A DNA stretch of 64,000 bases from Imperialibacter sp. EC-SDR9 (GCF_902498805.1 NZ_LR701590.1:51453-115452), one strand, 5' to 3'; counted from the first letter of the stretch, positions 53,401-63,700 are shown. The notes: generated from the sequence alone by a model not told the origin. Made by a program: numbers and translations.

Positions 53401-55799
53401 AAGAAGATGAAACTGATCTCAAGGGGACTTTAAGATTTGTTGAATTGTATCGTCCCGGTGTTGGCCTTTACCAAAACCAAATCACACCTTATGGTTTCAC
53501 GTCCAGCAACTATCAAATTCATACCCAGAGTGCTGATTTAACTGTTATTCCGACGTACCTTCTTATAATAGGCAACGATCTCACCGTTGAGTATGGAGAT
53601 GACCCTAACGAGTTGTTAACGGTGTCCTATGATGGGTTTGCGTACGATGACGATGAGAATGGCGATGCGAACGGCAATCAAACCCTATGGGGAGAAATCC
53701 AGTTTGAAGCAATAAATGAAACGGAAAGAGGTACTTACTTGGGTGTAGTTGTACCATCCGGTGTCGTTAGCAATAGCAACTACGACCTGACCTTCCAAAC
53801 CGGTGACCTGACGATAAAAAAGCGAAAGCTGACTGTAACCGGCGATGATATTAGTATCCCATACGACTCCCCCATCCCACCACTTAACTACACCATTGTC
53901 AATTTTGCTTTTGACGAAAACGAGGAGGTGTTGACGAGCGAAGTAGTCATCAATGCTACAGCAGTTCAGGGAGATGTACCAGGGGAATATCCGATTGAAG
54001 TGTCGGGTGGGGCGGCCGACAACTATTCATTTAAATATGTGGCTGGAACCCTCACCATTGAAAAGCTGGATCAGGATTTAACATTTGGGCAAATCGCTGA
54101 TAAGGTTTTCGGGGACACTGCATTTGAGCTTTCTGCAGAGTCAACCGTTGAGGGGGAGATTACATTTTCCAGTTCCGACGAAAGTGTAGTCTCCGTCGAA
54201 GGTAATATGGCGACAATTGTTGGAGCGGGAGAAGTGACCATTACCGCCCATAAGGCAGGAAGTGACTGGTACAGCGAAGCCGAAGTAGTTCAGTCGGTAA
54301 CAGTTAGTAAAGCTTCGCAAACTATCACCTTTGTTGCGCCAGAGGCTGCTGTTTATGGAGATGGGGATGTTGGCCTTGTGGCTTCGTCCACGTCGGGGTT
54401 AGAAGTTATTTTTCAAAGCTCGGATGAATCCGTAGTACTAGTGGAGGGAGCAAAAGTTAAGATTATTGGTGCAGGCACAGCTACTTTAACGGCCTCTCAG
54501 GCGGGCGATGAGAATTATGAAGCCGCCAATACTGTGGAACACTTGTTTAATGTTGCCAGGTCGCCGCAGGAGATTGCTTTCGCAGAATTGGCGGGCAAGA
54601 CTTTTGGAGATGAACCATTTGAGCTGTCGGCAAGCACCAATTCAGGCCTTGATATAGTCTACACCAGTTCAGATGAGACGGTGGCGACAATTGAGGGTTC
54701 GCTGGTGTCCATCGTCGGAGCAGGCGAAACAGTTGTCACGGCCAGGCAGATAGGCAACGCCAACTATGAAGCGGCAGAAGTTGAGCAGACACTGACAATT
54801 GCCAGGGCGTCTCAATCCATCACTTTCGAAGAAATAGCAGACCAGCTGCTAAGTACCGGTAGTATAGCCCTTGAAGTTGAAGCCAGCTCAGGCCTGATCG
54901 TTGCACTTGAAGTAATCGGATCTGCCACGTTGGAGGGCAGCACTCTCACTTTTACTGGTTCTGGAGAGGTGACCGTCTCGGCAAGTCAGGAGGGTAATGC
55001 CAATTACCTGCCTTCAGAACCGATATCGAGAAGCTTTGAGGTGACAGATGACACGGTTATAGAGCCAGTAAAGGAAGATCAAGCGATCACTTTTGAAGCT
55101 GTTGACAACAAAACTTTCGGAGATACTCCCTTCGAGCTGTCAGCTACGGCTAGCTCAGGCTTGCCGGTTACCTTATCAGTGAACGAAGGTCCGGCGACAG
55201 TCAGTGGTTCGGTTGTTACTATCACCGGTGCCGGTACTGTTACCATTGTAGCAAACCAGGATGGAAATGAGGCATTCAATCCTGCTAGCCCTACGAGCCA
55301 GACGTTTACAGTGGCTAAGGCCACAGCTGAAATTACACTGTCTGGACTGGCGCAAGAAGCCGACGGTAGCCCGAAGGAGGTGCAAGTATCCACCAGCCCA
55401 GAGGGACTCAGTGTAGAGGTTGCCTATAATGGCTCCCTGGATGCACCGTCAGAAGCGGGAAGCTACCTGGTGACTGCGACCATTGAGGAACAGGACTACC
55501 AGGGAAGTGCTGAGGGTATTCTTTCTCTTACAGTAATTGAAACCGGGGTCGAACTCGACGGGTGGCAAATAAGTGTCTTCCCCAATCCGGTGTCAGAAAA
55601 GCTTACGGTTGAAGTTAAGGCGCACATGGATGGAAATATTTATCTTTTTGATATGCTCGGGAGGAAAAGGCTGGAGAAGGCACTCGATTCTATCGTGACT
55701 ATCCTCAACTTGCGGCATCAGCCGGCCGGCATTTACCTTCTTGTTGTTGAAAACGACAAAGGCGAGATCGTGAAGAGGGTCAAGGTTAGAAAAGAGTAA
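47433..55799 (+). CDS. Giant T9SS-secreted protein 2: kelch-like repeats, double SBBP propeller, MBG/Ig-like tail, sorting domain
   Basis: 2788 residues with signal SFIALLFFTSFEGLFSQ. Residues ~25-870 are about twelve kelch-like units (NDLWKWDGSNWTWLSGS and YPGARxxx...WxFGG). Residues ~872-955 are one Ig-like module (KKFGDKPFELSATG). Residues ~965-1875 are fourteen SBBP-type units (DFDPGxGxxxLTS, DIFLAKYxxxGxLIFAKxIGG, GNIYVVGYF). An Ig-like module follows, then residues ~1960-2212 are three MBG modules (LEYGVSPSESFSVEFDGF and relatives), ~2213-2600 five Ig-like modules and ~2600-2690 a last module. The end is a type A sorting domain (FPNPVSEKLTVEV, QPAGIYLLVVENDKGEIVKR). Cell-surface localisation is expected; the function is probably binding, and no catalytic residues are recognised. 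Confidence 0.9.
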   Translation: MSRKSISFIALLFFTSFEGLFSQEISWAWMAGEKESFSYYAPRFGIKGEASPLNYPGNRQSAATFATENGLTYVFGGSGHDYKASLGYLNDLWVWDGLNWTWLGGSKDLKSPPHFGEIGITSEANLPPGRYEAMIWADEIGNVWLFGGQGRDETSSNGFFNDLWKWDGSNWTWLSGSNYLDQSGLYSGEDSHYPGARVNSIVWIDSDGTLWLFGGFGRDANGDEGYLNDLWKWDGNDWAWIGGSDEIGQVGVYGEVDVTNAENYPGARAYTSGRMDSDGNVWVFGGLGYGEADFGQLNDLWMWDGSNWVWKSGSKAGDTPSTYGTIFEPSISNSPGGRYGSALGIDVDGGILIFGGTGRDEVGSSGYLRDIWRWDENGWAWQGGEKLRNLPGNYIQKGEPTATGAPGARALASMWFDETGRLFVYGGNGYSDTSETHWLNDFWSWEDSEWTWRGGFPTLVKSGNFGIKGAATPGASPSGRSASSGWMDPIGAIWIFGGYGTDKNGGQGPLNDMWRWDGVNWIWMYGSDTKGNPGQYGTMSVRAEGNYPSARSSSATWVDESNTLWLFGGESGSFSLKNDLWKWDGDQWTWVKGSNLQNDAGSYGSIGEKLESNNPGARSNATVALKNSEEVYLFGGRGFIQGVGFTYFNDLWRWDGHDWVLINGSAEVNQTGNYGLKGVGDAGNIPPARYGAFSWVDEEGAFWMFGGSSLVGSEERVYNDLWKWDGESWTWVAGSSVPNQPGNYGILGAPAASNVPGARTLMAGWKDRVGNVWIYGGSGFGSEEANAELNDLWLWDGEGWVWMDGSNTVDQGGVFGSIGEASSDFVPGARRFATPITAPCGDIWLFGGIGMDSKTQHGRLNDLWRVANGAVCQQITFGELPVKKFGDKPFELSATGGGSGNPVLFASSNEEVATIDGNTVTIVGPGEAIITATQEGDDTFAAAEPVERTLLVKKTEPEFQFAFNAADLQLSGGEVKAWDVDVDTDGNIYVVGYFSESADFDPGPGTFFLTSLSNRDIFIAKYTEEGSLLFAKSISGLNSLYGNNIAVTNDGEFWISGKITGTADVDPGEGVYNLTANNQLFVAKFSDSAELLFAYAFDGDGSSTDVDLKVDGLGNAILTGNFTSNMGVNHKSGRKTLFSSGNSDIFLVKYSPLGELLYGVKFGASGYDSPSSMAVDDFDNVLIAGSFTGTIDFDPGIETLNLTSAGDQDIFFSKFNSTGELIFSKRIGGSSTDFCSSITIDGQSNLWITGTFRGSVDFNPNDGIKTLSSSGWADIFIAKFNLSGEFLAAEKIGGGEVESVDRINADSQGNIYISGEFPADLNFGSVALEWDGEAADIYFAKYDSDLNFIFAKKLNGEFIIDSNASAVDQDGNLIVAGYFAVTIDMDPENGVFNLEIDKSSFNSFIGKYSLDGGFKWAAQLGNIPAISTMDSGNDIEIDEEGNVYVTGYFGGLTDFDPGEGVAELVNEFGSSLFLAKYDKFGNLIFAKGNGSNNSFSFGEDLALDGEGNIWVTGTFIGDTDFDLGAGVNIVSGNSQNDIFLAKYDNAGELIFVKTIAGTNYEYVEGLVIGSDGSALITGRFQGTVDFDPGPGERLLTSAGSYDIFLAKYSTTGDIVFALSMGGSNSQGATSVNVDSNGDIIMTGYYLGTSDFDPGVGTFQLVPIGPTNSFIAKYNADGSLIFAKPLGGNRYTNTSSVLIDSKDNILLVGDYSGTTDFDLGDGVSYISVSGVNDVFLAKYNTNGNLIFAEKIGGAYGVGLTYCSSAKTDSDDNILITGRFNSLPDFDPKEGKFELSSNGGLDIFLSKYNPSGSLIYARSIGGVLDDVGNDIAVGANGEVWVTGQFSHTVDFDPTLKQSELATINNTGDIFLAKFEEKAAQAIIFDAPEAKTYGDEPFELSAEGDEEGDLIVFASSDSKVAAVVENTATIKGAGEVFLIAVRESDGVDAYTEERRKLVVEKAPLEIIAQDLELEYGVSPSESFSVEFDGFVYEEDETDLKGTLRFVELYRPGVGLYQNQITPYGFTSSNYQIHTQSADLTVIPTYLLIIGNDLTVEYGDDPNELLTVSYDGFAYDDDENGDANGNQTLWGEIQFEAINETERGTYLGVVVPSGVVSNSNYDLTFQTGDLTIKKRKLTVTGDDISIPYDSPIPPLNYTIVNFAFDENEEVLTSEVVINATAVQGDVPGEYPIEVSGGAADNYSFKYVAGTLTIEKLDQDLTFGQIADKVFGDTAFELSAESTVEGEITFSSSDESVVSVEGNMATIVGAGEVTITAHKAGSDWYSEAEVVQSVTVSKASQTITFVAPEAAVYGDGDVGLVASSTSGLEVIFQSSDESVVLVEGAKVKIIGAGTATLTASQAGDENYEAANTVEHLFNVARSPQEIAFAELAGKTFGDEPFELSASTNSGLDIVYTSSDETVATIEGSLVSIVGAGETVVTARQIGNANYEAAEVEQTLTIARASQSITFEEIADQLLSTGSIALEVEASSGLIVALEVIGSATLEGSTLTFTGSGEVTVSASQEGNANYLPSEPISRSFEVTDDTVIEPVKEDQAITFEAVDNKTFGDTPFELSATASSGLPVTLSVNEGPATVSGSVVTITGAGTVTIVANQDGNEAFNPASPTSQTFTVAKATAEITLSGLAQEADGSPKEVQVSTSPEGLSVEVAYNGSLDAPSEAGSYLVTATIEEQDYQGSAEGILSLTVIETGVELDGWQISVFPNPVSEKLTVEVKAHMDGNIYLFDMLGRKRLEKALDSIVTILNLRHQPAGIYLLVVENDKGEIVKRVKVRKE
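47500..50035 (+). repeat. Twelve kelch-like repeats
   Basis: Each ~210-bp unit encodes (L/F)NDLW(K/R)WDG..W.W..GS, then a Gly-Pro-rich loop with PGAR, then W.DE.G..W.FGG.G. The fifth and sixth have drifted (DIWRWDENGWAWQGGE, DFWSWEDSEWTWRGGF), and the last keeps only NDLWR. Twelve units would make two six-blade propellers or one large arrangement. One blade may close with the N-terminal strand. Confidence 0.85.
50330..53055 (+). repeat. Fourteen SBBP-type repeats, arranged as 7 + 7
   Basis: Units of ~65 residues contain DFDPG-like loops followed by DIFLAKY...G.LIFAK.IGG and G.....GN.Y.TG.F. I count fourteen. After the seventh unit a longer linker (NIPAISTMDSGNDIEIDEEG) restarts the series with the same kind of sequence that precedes unit 1. 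That fits two seven-blade propellers. Units 3 and 6 have lost the DFDPG loop. Confidence 0.82.
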
Positions 55800-55805
55800 C
55801 TGCAT

Positions 55806-55915
55806 ACACACTTTGCAAAGTAAAAGTGCTCGACAAAGGCCAAATCTGGATCAAGATTCAATGGAGAGACTCAGAAGTCTACGTGAGGACAGGGAGCCTG
55901 AAAAGACTCGGGTAG
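55806..55915 (+). pseudogene. Fragment related to the TPR-SH3 gene 3' end (copy S3)
   Basis: Right after the stop of giant gene 2, bases 55817-55915 encode KVKVLDKGQIWIKIQWRDSE, then VYVRTGSLKRLG and TAG. This matches the end of the gene at 40720 (KVKVLNAGQIWTKILWHDAE, same last residues) but with more differences than copy S2. It has no start codon and no other domain. It is the third occurrence of the same gene end, each after a different long gene. Confidence 0.83.
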
Positions 55916-56046
55916 GTATTGACACTTTGCCGAAATTCCCCGTTTACAAGGGTCTTTGCCCCACTCAAATATGTTGTAGCATTTCCCCAACTTTTCCCTA
56001 TTTTTATCAGACTCACAAACTACCATTTACCTAGCTGCCAATTCGC

Positions 56047-57618
56047 ATGTACAAAAGAAGACTCTTGACGCTCGTAAGTACTGCCAGTGTCATTTGCCTT
56101 GCGACTTTAATGTTGTTTGCTCAGGAGGCAAACTACCCGGATACGATAGCAGCGAAACTGAAGCGACTGGAATCTGCCGCAGAAAAAGTCACCTACCTCA
56201 ATGAAGCAGCCTACCAGCTCCGAACCAGCGAACCGGCCCTGGCCCTGACTTTGGCTCGCAAAGCCAAAACACTTTCAGAAGATGACCAACTGCTTGTCGG
56301 CAAAACCAATATTACTTTGGCACAGCTGCTGTTGTACACTGGAGAAACCGATTCGGCAGAACTCTTGTTGAAGGAGGCCAGTCGGATATTTCTCACTGTT
56401 AACGACAGCGCCCAGTTGGCAAAGTCATACTTTGAACTGGGTACGCTGTACTACTACGAATCAAACGACTCGCTGGCACTAGAAAACTTCTTTAAGGCCC
56501 TCCCTATGTTGCAGGCACTGAATGACCTGCGAGGCCAGGCTTTTTTGTACAATAACTTATCGAACCTGGTGAGCTACATGGACGATACTGAAGGAGCCAT
56601 CGATTACATGCTCAAGTCGATTGACCTGAAGCAGCAGCTGGGCGACGAGGCCCTGCTAGGCACCAGCTACCACAACCTGGGCAGGCTCTACTACCGGCTT
56701 GGCAATGTGGACATGGCCATCAACTACTTCAGAATGAGCCTTCGGCTGAAGAAAAAATACAATAACATCAAAGGCCTTGCCACCACTTACAATTCTCTGG
56801 CAGGCATTCAGCTAAAGCTTAAACGAAACGACTCTGCTATCTTTTATCACCAGGAGGCAATTGCCATCGACAGGCAACTGCAAGATACGCTGGGATTGGC
56901 CAACGACGTGCTTTCCCTTGCTGACACTTACCTGGAGTTGGGTAATTTTAGCAGGGCGGTGCAGTATAGCCTTGAAGCACTGACTTATGCTGAGGAACCG
57001 AGACTCATAAGGGATACCCGGCAGGTTGTGGCGCAAAGCTATCAGGGGGCGGGCGATTACAGAAAGGCACTGCAATACTACCAGCTATATATGAGCCTGA
57101 ATGATTCTCTCACTAATGCCGATCGGCAGAAAAGTATCGACGAGCTAAGAGAAAAATACGAAACTGAAGAAAAGCAAAAGGAAATCATTCTACTGGCCAG
57201 AGAAAACGAAATTGCGGGGCTTGAGCTCGACAAAACCCGCAGCCAGCTTTACCTGGCTCTGGCGGCGGTAGTATTAGTGGTGGGTGGCGCTTTTGTGTTT
57301 GTGTGGAACACGCAGCTGAAGCGGAAACTGCTCAACGAAGAGATTACCAACCTGCGTAATCAGCTTAATTTATTGCTGGCCCCGGGAGATAGCCAGGGGG
57401 AATTGTCCATGGAAGTTGTAAATGATAAGCTGACCTCGCCGTTAACTGAGAGGGAGTTTGAAATACTGCGGCTGGCCGTGTCAGATATGAATAACAAAGA
57501 GATTGCAGAGACGGTCTTTTTATCGGTTCACACCGTTAAGTTCCATCTAAGCAAGATCTACGAAAAGCTGGGTGTAAACGACCGCCAGGCTGCCCTCAAG
57601 TTTATAGCAATAAAATAG
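56047..57618 (+). CDS. TPR - transmembrane - LuxR-type HTH regulator
   Basis: A 523-residue protein with signal peptide (~1-27), six to seven TPR units (~30-350; FYNNLSNL-like, GTSYHNLGRLYYRLGNVDMA, GLATTYNSLAGIQLKLKRND), a charged coiled coil (~360-395), one transmembrane helix (LALAAVVLVVGGAFVFVW, ~398-416), a second coiled coil, and a C-terminal GerE/LuxR HTH (LTEREFEILRLAVSDMNNKE, VFLSVHTVKFHLSKIYEKLG). The TPR part would face the periplasm and the HTH the cytoplasm, so it is a one-component membrane regulator, a class common in Bacteroidota. It sits between giant genes 2 and 3, 130 bp before the latter, and may control them. Confidence 0.9.
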   Translation: MYKRRLLTLVSTASVICLATLMLFAQEANYPDTIAAKLKRLESAAEKVTYLNEAAYQLRTSEPALALTLARKAKTLSEDDQLLVGKTNITLAQLLLYTGETDSAELLLKEASRIFLTVNDSAQLAKSYFELGTLYYYESNDSLALENFFKALPMLQALNDLRGQAFLYNNLSNLVSYMDDTEGAIDYMLKSIDLKQQLGDEALLGTSYHNLGRLYYRLGNVDMAINYFRMSLRLKKKYNNIKGLATTYNSLAGIQLKLKRNDSAIFYHQEAIAIDRQLQDTLGLANDVLSLADTYLELGNFSRAVQYSLEALTYAEEPRLIRDTRQVVAQSYQGAGDYRKALQYYQLYMSLNDSLTNADRQKSIDELREKYETEEKQKEIILLARENEIAGLELDKTRSQLYLALAAVVLVVGGAFVFVWNTQLKRKLLNEEITNLRNQLNLLLAPGDSQGELSMEVVNDKLTSPLTEREFEILRLAVSDMNNKEIAETVFLSVHTVKFHLSKIYEKLGVNDRQAALKFIAIK

Positions 57619-57656
57619 TCATTTTTAATCACCTCATTTTCAATTACTTGTAAAAA

Positions 57657-57697
57657 CTAGCCACCCGGCTAGTAGGTGTTTCACCCGTGGTGGGTGA
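57657..57697 (+). promoter_or_regulatory. Two hairpins in the leader of giant gene 3
   Basis: CTAGCC-ACCC-GGCTAG (57657-57672) and TCACCC-GTGGT-GGGTGA (57681-57697) are perfect 6-bp inverted repeats with 8 bp between them, sitting between the regulator stop (57618) and the ATG at 57749. Either could be a binding site for the adjacent LuxR-type regulator or leader RNA structure. There is no T run, so termination is unlikely. Confidence 0.4.
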
Positions 57698-57748
57698 GGA
57701 GGAAGGGAGTTAATAAGAGAAAATTTGGTTTCACAAATCGCTGAAACC

Positions 57749-60700
57749 ATGAAAAAATTACTGTTTTCTTTATTATTCATATTGAGTGCGCTCATAAGTT
57801 GGGCGCAATATGAACCTCTCACTTGGGTAACGGGATCACCCGCATCTGGTTATAACGAAGTCTATTTGGACATGACCTTTGGGTACACTATGCAATTTGT
57901 GGAAACCGATGTTGCAGCCCGGGACCTTTTGATTACCATTGCCAACGAATCGGGTTCTTTTACCTACTCATATGGTAGTGCAACGTTGACTCCCCTAAGT
58001 GGTGGAAAAACTCGGATTAAAATTAGTAGTTCAATCCATAACTTTCCTCCAGGTTCTGCGCATGGACCCTACGATTGGCCTCACGGCATAAGATTGAAAG
58101 TAACCATATCAGCTGGGATGTTCAAAAACCAGAACAATGTAGTATGGCCAGCTTCTGAAAGCTACTACTATGTCACTGCTGTAGATAATATTAGGCCTAT
58201 AGTGAGAGACCATAATGCAACAGGCCTTATCAATGATGAAGATATAAATTATTACTATTTTGAATTCTCGGAGCCTGTAATCAGAGGCAATGGGATGATC
58301 AGATTCATCAATGAAGAAGATCCTTCACGATCACTTGTTTACAGTTCGTTCGACCCGAGAGTTAGTATTGTCCCTATTCTCAACACCCCAGGTTCTGGTC
58401 TCTCTAAATCTACAGTGGCCATCAGACCAGATAAGCTAATAAGTGATGGAGGCTTTTTAAGTGATGATTATGATAGGTATCGAGTGCAAATAGATAGGGA
58501 TGCATTTGTAGATACCCGAGGTGCAGGTTTGGATGTCCATTATTTAAGTGAACAATTTACCGTTAATAACAACATAGCGTATGATTTTGAGTTTGCAGTT
58601 GGATTACCTTACGAGAACCATCCTCCACAAAGGGAAGTAGGTACATTTTCAGTAAAGGGAGTAGGTTATCCTCAATTCAGTATCACCAATAATCCCGCCT
58701 ATCCTGACAATAATTTGTTCTATGTAGTGGGGGATAAACTAAAAACTAAGATTTCGTTCGATTACGAAACCAAATCGAGCTACACCCTCGAGGTAGCAGT
58801 AGCTGAACTTGTAATGGAGATTACTGTTGATGTGATTGATGCTGTAACTGAGGCACCACAATTGGTCGCTACGGCTCCAGTAAGCTCGGCCTTACCACCA
58901 CAATTTCCGGGCAATTTAGTACGCAGACTTAAGATGGAATTTCATCAGCCGATCACGGTAACCGACAACTCAATTTACATCTATAAAAAACCTTCAAATA
59001 CACTGGTGCAGCAAATTAATTTGTCAACGGATCCTAATGTTTCGATATATAACGAAAATACTTTGATCGTGAATATTGATGCATTGGAATCAAGCACTTC
59101 GTACTATGTGTATGTTCCTAATAATGCCATTGCCTTGTATCCAGGTAGAATAGCCGACACAGATTGGCAATTTACAACCGCCAATGTGCTATCAGCACCC
59201 ACAGGCCCTACCAATATAACATTGAGTCAAAATTCAGTGTACGAAAATGAGCCGCTTTATACCAACATTGGGGCACTGACTGCCACCGACCCTACATTGC
59301 AGGAAACTTTCGATTACTACTTTACAGATACGGGCACCAAGATAAGCCCAGACGGTAAATTCACGATTACGCAGTTTCAACAGGATTTTGGATTGAACAC
59401 TGGAATTCTTTTTGACTACGAAGATCAAAACAGTTACAATGTAGATATTACAGTACAGGATGCAGGTGGCCTTCGCTATTCGAAAATATTTACAATCAAC
59501 ATTTTGGATGGTGACAATGAAGCACCTACCAACATCCAGTTTAGCGGACAGTTTGCCACAGACGGCCAGCCTGTACCTACTATTATGGGGCAATTCACCA
59601 CCACAGATGCCCTTACTGATACGCATGTCTATCAACTGGTAGGAGGCGAAGGCGATGATGATAATGCGAAGTTTACCATTAGTGGCAACAACCTGCGTTC
59701 GGCCATGGTTTTTGACTATACTACACAAAACACATTTAAAATCCGGGTACGCTCAAGAGATCAGGGATTCCTTACTGTTGTGCGCACATTTACAGTGCAA
59801 ATAGCACCAAGCGACCCGAACTTTAATGCCATTACCAAGTTACCACAGACCATCACATTTCCTACTATGAACAATGTGACTTACAGTCCAGCGCAAACTA
59901 TTCCTTTGGCCGCTACGGCTAGTTCTGGTCTTTCATTAATTTATTCTATAAATGCTGGTCAGGCGTATGTAGATGGCAGTACGCTGCACATTACGGGTGG
60001 AGGGTTAATAGAGATCGAAGCTTATCAGTCTGGCAACGCTACCTTTTCATCGGCATCAGAAACAGCCTCTTTCACTGTGAATAAGGCTGCGCAGACCATC
60101 ACCTTTGGTGCACTCGCTCCTAAAGTGGTAGGCGATGCGCCTTACAATGTGACGGCTACATCTACTTCCGGATTAACGCCAATATTTCAAAGCTCGAATA
60201 CAGCCGTGGCCACCATTAATGCCAGCGGTTTGGTAACCATAGTAGCAGCAGGTACTACCACCATTACCGCTTCACATCTAGGTGATTTAGAATACAGATC
60301 AACTGCTGGCGTTGGCCGAGTTTTAACTGTGAATAGTCCTGATATTGAACCATCTATCCAATATCAAGCTCCTGAAAATGGAGCGATTGATATAGAAATT
60401 GACCTGAGTAACAATGACCTGGCATTTGATTTTGATGAAGATGTCAGTACTGGGAGTGGTGCAGTCTTACTAATAAAAAATTATGACACGGATGAAATAA
60501 TTGAATCCATTGACATAGCCAATCAATCGTATGTTGGTGGATCAATAGAAGTACCTATTTCGTTTTTGCCTTATGGCACCAAAGTTTACATATTGGTTGA
60601 GCCTGTTGGAACAATCACTTCCGATGATACCGGACTTTCCTTTTCTGGATTAGATGATAAAAATGATTGGGTATTTACTACCGGGGCTGCACCGGTTGAA

Positions 60701-63700
60701 CCTGCCATTTCTTCTTTATCCCCGGCAAACGGTGCCACCAATGTCTCAGTGAACAGCAGCTTCACTTTGGATTTTAATATAGACCTGTACGTGTCTCCTG
60801 ATGTCAGTTTGGAATTAAGAAATTATGAGACAGATGCGGTAATAGAGGCAATGGCCATAACTTCCAAAGCTTATGTGGATGAAAATATTGTACTTACTCC
60901 ATCCAGTGGTCTGCCGGAAGGAACGAAACTCTATGCTGTACTCGCTGGATCAGGATATATTGAAAATTACGATTGCGGTTGTATCGAATTTGAAGGATTG
61001 TCTAATAAAGATGAATGGACTTTTACCACGGCATCAGCAGATGACACCACTCCACCCCAAATAGTTTCTCTTTCGCCTGCTGATGATGCTACCAATGTGC
61101 CTGTCAATGCAAATTTTGTAGCCACCTTTGATGAGCCTATTGCAATTGGTACAGGTTTAGCGCAGGCTATAATTTTGTATAAAAATAACAGTGAATTTTT
61201 GGATATTGCTGAAGGTGATCCGCAGCTAACAGTATCTGGCAATACGCTTACTGTTAATTTTAATAATGATCTATTGCCCAATACAAATTACTCAATTTAT
61301 ATTAGAAACAGTGTTTCCGATTTGAGTGGAAATTACAACGGTTCATTTCTCCCACTTACTTCATGGAACTTCACTACAGCACCAGCCGCTAACTCTGCAC
61401 CAACTGATATCACACTTAATACTTTAACTATCAATGAAAGCAACGGTGTGGATGCAAATGTTGCAGCAATCTCTACAACTGATCCCGATGAAGGAAATAC
61501 ATTTTCTTACTCCCTTGTCAGCGGTGAAGGGAGCACTGATAATGGTAGTTTCAGAGTAACTGGAAATTTATTGAAAGTAGTAATTGTCACCGATTTTGAA
61601 ACAAAATCTAGCTATTCTATTCGACTAAGAACAACGGATAATGGAGGATTGACGTTTGAAAAATCTTTTACAATTACGGTGAACAATTTACCTGAAACAC
61701 CTACAGACTTTACACTCAGCAATACTACCATTGCAGAAAACAATGCAATCAATGCCACTATTGGAACTTTCAGCACCTCCGACCCTGACAACGGAGAGAC
61801 ATTTACTTATACACTCATCGGGGGTGCTGGAGGCGATGACAATGGTAGTTTCAATATCAATGGAGCAAGTCTTAGAGCGAATAGTGCCTTTGATTTCGAG
61901 ACTAAAAACAGTTACTCCATTCGTGTTCGCACCTTGGATAGTGGTGGGAAATCACTCCAGAAGACCTTTATTATTACAGTGGCCGATGTGAATGACATTC
62001 CGCCCGCCCTTGTAAGCCTTACCCCAACCGACAATGCGGTGTTTGACCCTGAAACTCGAGTGCTATCCATGACTTTTGACAAACCCGTACGATACGGAAA
62101 TGTTGTTGGACAGTTTAAAATTTACACCGAAAACGGAGCTGATTTTGTTAATACTAACGTTGAAGCATCAGAAAGCAGAGTTGTAATCAATGACAATGTA
62201 GTCACGGTTACTTTTCCAGGGCCAGATTGGCTTCCCGGTAGCTATTACGTGACGCTTAGCGCAAATACCATCGAAGATTTTGACGACAATCAATTCGGAG
62301 GATTCAGCAACCCGGGCTATTGGAACTTTACTGTTACTGACCCAGCCAAGACAAACCAAATCATTACCCTAGCTAATATTGCAGACAAACTAACCACCGA
62401 TGCAGCTTTTGAAGTATCAGCAAGTGCGAGCTCAGGTTTGGCAGTAGCACTCGGTATCTCAGGGCCAGCAAGTCTCAATGGTACTACAATTACCCTTGAC
62501 GGTACAGCCGGAACGGTAATGGTAACCGCCAACCAGGCAGGAAATGATATGTTCAATGCTGCACCCGAAACAAGCGTGAGTTTTGAAGTAACTGCTCCAG
62601 CTGCAGAAAAAGCAGACCAGACAATTACTTTCGATGCATTGCCTTCCAAAACATTTGGTGCTGCTCGATTTGACCTGGTGGCCAGTAGCGATGCAGCCTT
62701 ACCGGTGACTTTTACCAGCTCAAATGAATCTGTGGCGACTATCAGCGACGCTACAGTGACCATTGTAGGTGCTGGCACCGCCACCATTACTGCTTCTCAG
62801 GCAGGCGATACGAATCACAATGCAGCAGTTGATGTGCAGCAGGACCTTGTCGTTGATAAGGCCGTACAGACTATCACCTTCGAGCCGATAGCAGCACAGG
62901 TGTTGAGCACTGGCGCCATCCCACTTGCAGCAAGTGCCAGCTCTGGCCTAACCGTTAGCTATGAAGTAAGCGGGCCAGCTACTTTAGAAGGAACAACATT
63001 GACTTTCACAGGGGCAGGAGATATCACGGTAACTGCCAGTCAGGCCGGGAATGTGAATTACATGGCAGCGACAGCATTGCCGAGGACTTTCACAGTAACC
63101 GATGATACTCCTGTTGACCCTGTGAAAGAGGATCAGGCGATTAGTTTCGAAGCGATTGCTGATAAAACCTTTGGCGATGCTGCCTTTGACCTGACGGCCA
63201 CTTCCAGTTCAGCATTGCCTGTAAGCTACACTATAACCGGTCCGGCTACCATTAGTGGAAGCACAGTGACGATCATAGGTGCCGGAAGTGTGACTATTAC
63301 TGCGAGTCAGAGTGGAAATGAAAGCTTCAATGTAGCTCCTGACCTCAGCCAAAGCTTTACGGTCAACAAGGCTATTGCGACCATCACACTGTCAAACCTG
63401 GAGCAGGAGGCTGACGGCTCGCCGAAGACGCCTTTAGCCACAACCGACCCAGCAGGTTTGGGGGTGGTGTTTAGCTTCAACGGCGAAACGATAATGCCGG
63501 TGGCAGCTGGAAGTTACACTGTATTGGCAACGATTAATGACGCCAATTACCAGGGCAGTGCAGAAGCCGTATTTGAATTAGCTGAGGTGGTAGAGACTGG
63601 CGTGGCCGATGAACTGAGCCTGGTGTTGGTTTATCCTAACCCATTTGTGGAAACGATCAATATTGAAGGCAAAAACCTAAGTGTCATCCGCCTGCGCAAT

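Noticed and set aside
55813..56034. 73-codon plus-strand frame after giant gene 2
   Set aside because: It is out of frame with the SH3-end remnant that explains this sequence, and has no recognisable content.
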